A stretch of DNA of 19,240 nt from Rickettsia typhi (GTDB lineage: Bacteria; Pseudomonadota; Alphaproteobacteria; Rickettsiales; UBA1997). Position 1 is the first letter of the stretch. Every line of letters starts with the position of its first letter. The DNA lies in contig CAMCFD010000021.1 in assembly GCA_945874115.1 (NCBI GenBank), positions 1 to 19,240 of the forward strand, given 5' to 3'. A program made the position numbers and the translations under genes. The notes beneath the pieces were generated by a model. The model did not search any database. It was not told the origin of the DNA and saw only the letters and a list, made by a program, of their open reading frames with translations. Shown one piece after another: positions 15,954 through 19,240 of the stretch.

Positions 15954-16259
15954 CTAGTCAAACTTTTTTAACTCTTCGAGCAATTTTTCTTCAAGCTCGG
16001 CACCTTGATCGTTGAGCCACTTCATTTTGTTCTCATCGAAAGAAAAATAATCGGCGCCGGTTAATGGCGAAGAATACCAAATTTTTTGATTGGCATTATG
16101 TCGATTTATAACATATTCTTGATCGGTTTTGTGAACTAAAATGTCTAATATTCCGTCAGAATAATCGACGTCAAAAACTGAGTTTTTATCTTGCTCTTCA
16201 ATTTTTTGCATCAATTTCATGAGAAAATCTTCCGATCTTTTATAAAAATTTAGAAACAT
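15954..16259 (-). CDS. cyaY: Frataxin-family iron-sulfur assembly protein CyaY
   Basis: This 101-residue protein matches frataxin/CyaY in length and pattern. The N-terminal helix (about 5-23) leads to an acidic stretch (EEQD, then FDVDYSDG at 29-36). The beta-sheet core has YVINRHNANQKIWYSSPLTG (49-68), close to the eukaryotic and rickettsial signature VINKQxPNKQIWLSSPxSG. The C-terminal helix is also present. Frataxins bind iron through the acidic ridge and tune the cysteine desulfurase IscS/Nfs1 in Fe-S cluster building. The start is supported by an AGGAG ribosome binding site about five bases before the ATG. It lies 14 bases after pdxH and is surely in its transcript. The mitochondrial-like core fits an alphaproteobacterial origin. 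Missing a named family in simple scans would be due to its short length only. Confidence 0.88.
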   Translation of the reverse strand: MFLNFYKRSEDFLMKLMQKIEEQDKNSVFDVDYSDGILDILVHKTDQEYVINRHNANQKIWYSSPLTGADYFSFDENKMKWLNDQGAELEEKLLEELKKFD

Positions 16260-16273
16260 AATTCTCCTTTAAT

Positions 16274-16873
16274 TTAAGGATAAAGTACTGAAACTTCCCA
16301 CGTTTTTTTGTCGGCGCTAATTTTATATAAATCGCGTCTGTGAATGCGAAATTCGCCTTCTTGCCAAAATTCTATTCTTTTTGGAACTACGCGAAAACCT
16401 GACCAAAAGGGTGGGCGTGGAACATTTTGTCCTTCAAAATCTTTAGCAACTTGCACAATTCTAGTTGGAAATTCTTCGTCATTTTCCATTTCGCAAGATT
16501 GTTTTGAAGCCCAAGCGCCAATTTGACTTTCGCGGCGACGTGACGAAAAATAATCGTCAGCTTCTTTTACTGAAACTTTTTCAATTTCGCCTTCAATTCT
16601 AATTTGAAAACCGAGAGCGCCCCAATAAAAACAAAGTGCGACATTTTTGTTTTGTGCAAGTTCTCGACCTTTTCGACTGGTGAGATTGGTATAAAAACAA
16701 AATCCGCGTTCGTCAAAATGCTTCAAGAGAACCATTCGCGCCGAAGGTTGATTGTTTTCGTCGACACTTGCCAAACACATTGCCGTTGGCTCAATAATCT
16801 CTTTTTTCGATTTGGCTTTTTTAAGCAAATCAAGAAAAATGTCGAAAGGTTTGTTAAAATCCGTTTTTTGCAT
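16274..16873 (-). CDS. pdxH: Pyridoxamine/pyridoxine 5'-phosphate oxidase
   Basis: This 199-residue FMN enzyme makes pyridoxal 5'-phosphate from pyridoxine or pyridoxamine phosphate, with oxygen as acceptor. FMN and substrate motifs are in order: ARMVLLKHFD (45-54), FYTNLTSRKG (60-69), CFYWGALGFQIRIEG (81-95), SRRRESQIGAWAS (111-123) and VPRPPFWSGFRVVPKRIEFW (151-170). The tail has FRIHRRD and ends SVLYP, close to the usual RLxP end. It is slightly shorter than E. coli PdxH because the N-terminal arm is reduced. It is the first gene of a pair with cyaY. A TATAAT (plus 16901-16906 complement) and an 18-base palindrome (16907-16924) lie upstream, between it and the divergent ctaG. Confidence 0.95.
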   Translation of the reverse strand: MQKTDFNKPFDIFLDLLKKAKSKKEIIEPTAMCLASVDENNQPSARMVLLKHFDERGFCFYTNLTSRKGRELAQNKNVALCFYWGALGFQIRIEGEIEKVSVKEADDYFSSRRRESQIGAWASKQSCEMENDEEFPTRIVQVAKDFEGQNVPRPPFWSGFRVVPKRIEFWQEGEFRIHRRDLYKISADKKTWEVSVLYP

Positions 16874-16900
16874 TTAACCTATTTTTATTTTATCAATTTC

Positions 16901-16924
16901 ATTATAACTTATCTCGAAATAAGT
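16901..16924 (-). promoter_or_regulatory. pdxH -10 element with adjacent 18-bp palindrome
   Basis: On the minus strand a perfect TATAAT (plus 16901-16906) lies 28 bases before the pdxH start codon. Immediately upstream of it is ACTTATCTCGAAATAAGT (16907-16924), symmetric except for one base pair. No good -35 is seen at the expected spacing, so activation or repression by a protein bound in the spacer is plausible. The arrangement is seen directly; regulation is inference. Confidence 0.45.
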
Positions 16925-16977
16925 TCTGAGTTGAAATTTAAATAATAATTCAATAATCTTTAATCTCTAGATAACAG

Positions 16978-17005
16978 TTGTCTAAATGTGATATTAACAT
17001 ATATT
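16978..17005 (+). promoter_or_regulatory. Promoter candidate for ctaG/cox11, possibly leaderless
   Basis: TTGTCT (16978-16983) and TATATT (17000-17005) are separated by 16 bases. Transcription would begin near 17012, essentially at the ATG at 17013, and no ribosome binding site is visible. The transcript could therefore be leaderless, or a different promoter further upstream is used. Confidence 0.35.
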
Positions 17006-17012
17006 TTATAAA

Positions 17013-17507
17013 ATGTCAAAAAAACAAGCAATAATTTTATTTTTTTGTGCGATTTTTGTGGGAATTTTATTGATTCAACCATTTAATTATCTGTGTAGAG
17101 CCTCTGGTTGGTGTGATCCGATCATAGTTTCATATTATTTGCCTAAAAAAATGGGAACGCGCAGTTTCGACATTATTCTTGAAGCGAAAAATTTGTCAAA
17201 AACTGTCGATTTCAGTTCGACAATCCGCTCTGCTGTTGTTTTGAGCGGTGAAGATGTAGAAGTTAAGTTTTTAGCGAGAAATCCGTCAGATCAGTCAATA
17301 AAAATTCGTCCTAGACCTTATATTGTGCCGGTTGAGGCTGCGAAATACATCAAATTTTATGATTGTCTGTGTTTCAAAGAAACTTCGCTTAAAGCTAAAA
17401 AAACGAAAGAATTATCGGTGAAATTTAGAATTGATCCTAAAATAGAAAAAGATGAATTTTTTAATAATGTTCAAATTATTAGAATTGGCTATGAATTAGC
17501 GCAGTAG
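17013..17507 (+). CDS. ctaG: Cytochrome c oxidase copper chaperone CtaG/Cox11
   Basis: This 164-residue protein fits the Cox11/CtaG family, which inserts copper B into subunit I of cytochrome c oxidase. It has one N-terminal transmembrane segment (about 6-24), then FNYLCRASGWCD (24-35), matching the family LYxLFCxxTG region with Cys28. The core has IVPVEAAKYIKFYDCLCF (104-121), matching the conserved YNVxPxxAGxYFxKIQCFCF block. The copper-binding pair is C118/C120 within CLCF. RIDP follows in the expected place. It is somewhat shorter and more diverged than typical members of 180-200 residues, which may be why it escapes quick recognition. Orientation is N-in with the copper domain in the periplasm. 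No cox structural gene is adjacent; it diverges from pdxH. Its presence implies an aa3-type oxidase elsewhere. Confidence 0.82.
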   Translation: MSKKQAIILFFCAIFVGILLIQPFNYLCRASGWCDPIIVSYYLPKKMGTRSFDIILEAKNLSKTVDFSSTIRSAVVLSGEDVEVKFLARNPSDQSIKIRPRPYIVPVEAAKYIKFYDCLCFKETSLKAKKTKELSVKFRIDPKIEKDEFFNNVQIIRIGYELAQ

Positions 17508-17590
17508 TTGGTTTTGTGGGATAGTTTGGCGAGATTTCAAAAAATTTTTCTAGCGATTTTTTTAGTGTTGACGCGAGTTGATGATTTTTT

Positions 17591-17620
17591 TTGACAAAAA
17601 AAGTCCGACCTATTTATATT
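17591..17620 (+). promoter_or_regulatory. Near-consensus sigma70 promoter of the serine-hydrolase-like gene
   Basis: A perfect TTGACA (17591-17596), an 18-base spacer and TATATT (17615-17620) precede the ATG at 17651. The predicted leader is about 24 bases, with no clear ribosome binding site. It is one of the two strongest promoter matches seen here and gives the last gene its own transcription unit. Confidence 0.6.
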
Positions 17621-17650
17621 GATTCTTAAATTATTCAACGAATAAATATT

Positions 17651-19225
17651 ATGAAAACAATAGATCCGCTAACCGTTCAATATGCGGCGCAAGATTCTAG
17701 CGAAGAGGTAAGAAGGCAGCAATTTCCGATTATGAGCACTTCGAAAAGTTTCTGCGGAGCTTTGTGTTCGTTGATGGCGCTTGATGGAAAATTTGGTGAG
17801 AATGGAATTAATGCAACTTTGCAAGAAGTTCTGATGGCTGCGCAAAAACCTCAACTTGGAGAAGAAAGAAGTGCAAAAATTGCGAATTATTTAGCAATGT
17901 TGCAAGACAAAGGTTTGCAAGATGTAAGAATGTCTGATTTACTTTCTCACAGAAGTGGTGTTGATGACATATTATTGCCTTATGATAGAGAGCGAGATTA
18001 TGCGGATAAATTTAATTTTTTTAGCGATAAAATAAAAAAGCGAGATCCTGATTTACCTTACGCGCCTTCGGGTTTTAAATATTCTAATACTGGATATGAA
18101 TTGCTGGAAGAAATGGTTAATTTTGCTTCTGATCAAGGTGGATATCTTGGTGAGTTAAGGCAGCGAGTTTTGCAGCCACTGGGAATTTCGGCAACAACTA
18201 CGGCACTTGTAAGTTCGCCAGAAGCTTTGGGTAGGGTTGGAACTGTTCATATTCCGCCAGAACGCAGAGCTCCGTTTGACAAAGAAGGAGAGAGTTCGTC
18301 AGATTTTCGTAGTTATAGTCCGCTAGAGCTACATCAAGGCAGGCAGGGTTCTCTTGCTGCGGGGGCTTTGTGTTCGACAATTGAGGATATGGAAATATAT
18401 TCGGCGGAATTGGCGAAAATGATTTCGGGGCAGCCAAGCAAATTAACTGCAGAAAAAACCCCGCAAGAAATTCAGGATGTTCATCAATTTTATAAAGATT
18501 CGCGAGGTGATAATGGTTATAGTCTTGGTGTTGCAATCGTTGACAATAAAGGGCAATGCGTGATTCAAAAAGGAGGTCGCTTTCCTGGTAATAAAAGTGA
18601 TATGGCAATTACTATGCCATTTTCTTTTGACGATTTTATGCAAGATAAAACTGATGTTTTACAGACAGAAGATTCAAGGTCGCACGTTTATATGCAACAA
18701 AGATGTTTTGCGGTTGATGATTTAAATGAAAAATATCAAGATGCTCTTCGCGGTTATTTTTCTCAAGCAGATCCTGCAATTGCAAATGAGTTTGTAAGGA
18801 TAAATGATAAGGGGAATCCAGAGAATAACGAGTGGAGAAAAAGCCTAAATCAATGGCGAGATAGATTAATTGAAAATGAAAAATTAGCGCCAGATTTTAA
18901 AGAATCTCAAGAAGAAATTTGTCAAAAACTTGGAAAAGCTTGTAAAGAAATTTATAATTATTTAGATGATTCAAAAGCTGATCATTCAAAAGATGCGATT
19001 GATGCTTTTAAAAATGAAAAACTTACAGAGTCTTTAGGCGGGGCTTCTAAGGGCGTTGGAGCTGCTGAAAAATTCACTGATCGCGTGGCGAAAGCTTGCG
19101 GTGTTGATTTAGAAAAAAAGCCTATGGTTTCGCAAAAAGCAGAGATTAAGGGTGAAGCTTTGGGGCCTCATGCTGCGGCCGTTAAAGCTAGAAGTTCTCA
19201 AGGTATGTCGGTAGGCCATGCCTAA
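17651..19225 (+). CDS. Serine beta-lactamase/DD-peptidase-fold protein with long C-terminal extension
   Basis: This 524-residue protein has the three motifs of the class C beta-lactamase-related family (PF00144 type). STSK gives S29 and K32 as the SxxK pair, YSN (144-146) is the second motif, and QKGGRFPGNKS (306-316) is the KTG/HxG-type third motif followed by PG. The segment MSDLLSHRSGVDDI (94-107) is also typical of the family. Such proteins act as esterases, amidases or peptidases; true beta-lactamase activity is not implied. The N-terminus has no signal peptide, and the SxxK lies unusually close to it. After about residue 340 comes a charged helical region without family match, ending in a Gly/Ala/Lys-rich tail, SSQGMSVGHA. 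A cytosolic enzyme or an exported effector are both possible. It has its own strong promoter. Confidence 0.75.
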   Translation: MKTIDPLTVQYAAQDSSEEVRRQQFPIMSTSKSFCGALCSLMALDGKFGENGINATLQEVLMAAQKPQLGEERSAKIANYLAMLQDKGLQDVRMSDLLSHRSGVDDILLPYDRERDYADKFNFFSDKIKKRDPDLPYAPSGFKYSNTGYELLEEMVNFASDQGGYLGELRQRVLQPLGISATTTALVSSPEALGRVGTVHIPPERRAPFDKEGESSSDFRSYSPLELHQGRQGSLAAGALCSTIEDMEIYSAELAKMISGQPSKLTAEKTPQEIQDVHQFYKDSRGDNGYSLGVAIVDNKGQCVIQKGGRFPGNKSDMAITMPFSFDDFMQDKTDVLQTEDSRSHVYMQQRCFAVDDLNEKYQDALRGYFSQADPAIANEFVRINDKGNPENNEWRKSLNQWRDRLIENEKLAPDFKESQEEICQKLGKACKEIYNYLDDSKADHSKDAIDAFKNEKLTESLGGASKGVGAAEKFTDRVAKACGVDLEKKPMVSQKAEIKGEALGPHAAAVKARSSQGMSVGHA

Positions 19226-19240
19226 AAATTTATATCAATT

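Noticed and set aside
18198..18608. 136-codon minus-strand open frame
   Set aside because: It lies antisense within the serine-hydrolase-like gene, over a region whose plus-strand frame continues between the YSN and KGG motifs.

Overview
The window reads as a chromosomal segment of an AT-rich alphaproteobacterium, with the closest feel to Rickettsiales- or Holosporales-like lineages. This is inference. It rests on the low G+C, on a frataxin (CyaY) and a Cox11/CtaG copper chaperone typical of alphaproteobacteria and mitochondria, and on two long proteins that look like host-interaction factors. The genome is less reduced than Rickettsia, because it keeps arginine (argC), leucine (leuB) and vitamin B6 (pdxH) enzymes. 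Seventeen gene ends are visible: 11 use TAA, 6 use TAG and none uses TGA.

Layout. Positions 1-2317 (+) hold the 3' end of yebC, an AlgJ/AlgX-like SGNH acyltransferase and argC, the last two abutting with no spacer. A GC-rich double hairpin and a 57-residue lipoprotein follow. mnmE (2649-3971, +) converges on polA (4135-6942, -). polA lies behind an ETHE1/Blh-type metallo-beta-lactamase-fold hydrolase and a YgaP-like membrane rhodanese on the same strand, which suggests persulfide/sulfide handling. A divergent promoter region (8519-8757) separates that group from a CNNM/CorC-type CBS protein followed by yraN (+).

Positions 10584-13712 (+) encode the most unusual protein, 1042 residues long. 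It has a LytM-like N-terminus that keeps the zinc ligands but lacks both catalytic histidines, then a beta-rich middle, a Ser/Ala/Pro/Thr-rich mucin-like stalk, one transmembrane helix with a following basic cluster, and an Ala/Pro/Arg-rich tail. No N-terminal signal peptide is visible. Downstream on the minus strand, leuB overlaps by one base (TAATG) a gene for a secreted eight-cysteine protein. Further along, pdxH and cyaY form a tight pair, divergent from ctaG/cox11 (+). The window closes with a 524-residue serine beta-lactamase-fold protein that has its own near-consensus promoter, no signal peptide and a long charged C-terminal extension.

Most genes are housekeeping: tRNA modification, DNA repair, Fe-S and cytochrome oxidase assembly, and amino acid and cofactor synthesis. 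The accessory interest lies in the 1042-residue protein, the 524-residue serine-hydrolase-like protein, the Cys-rich secreted protein and several intergenic palindromes. No tRNA, rRNA, CRISPR array or transposase was seen, and no gene-free stretch exceeds 300 bases.
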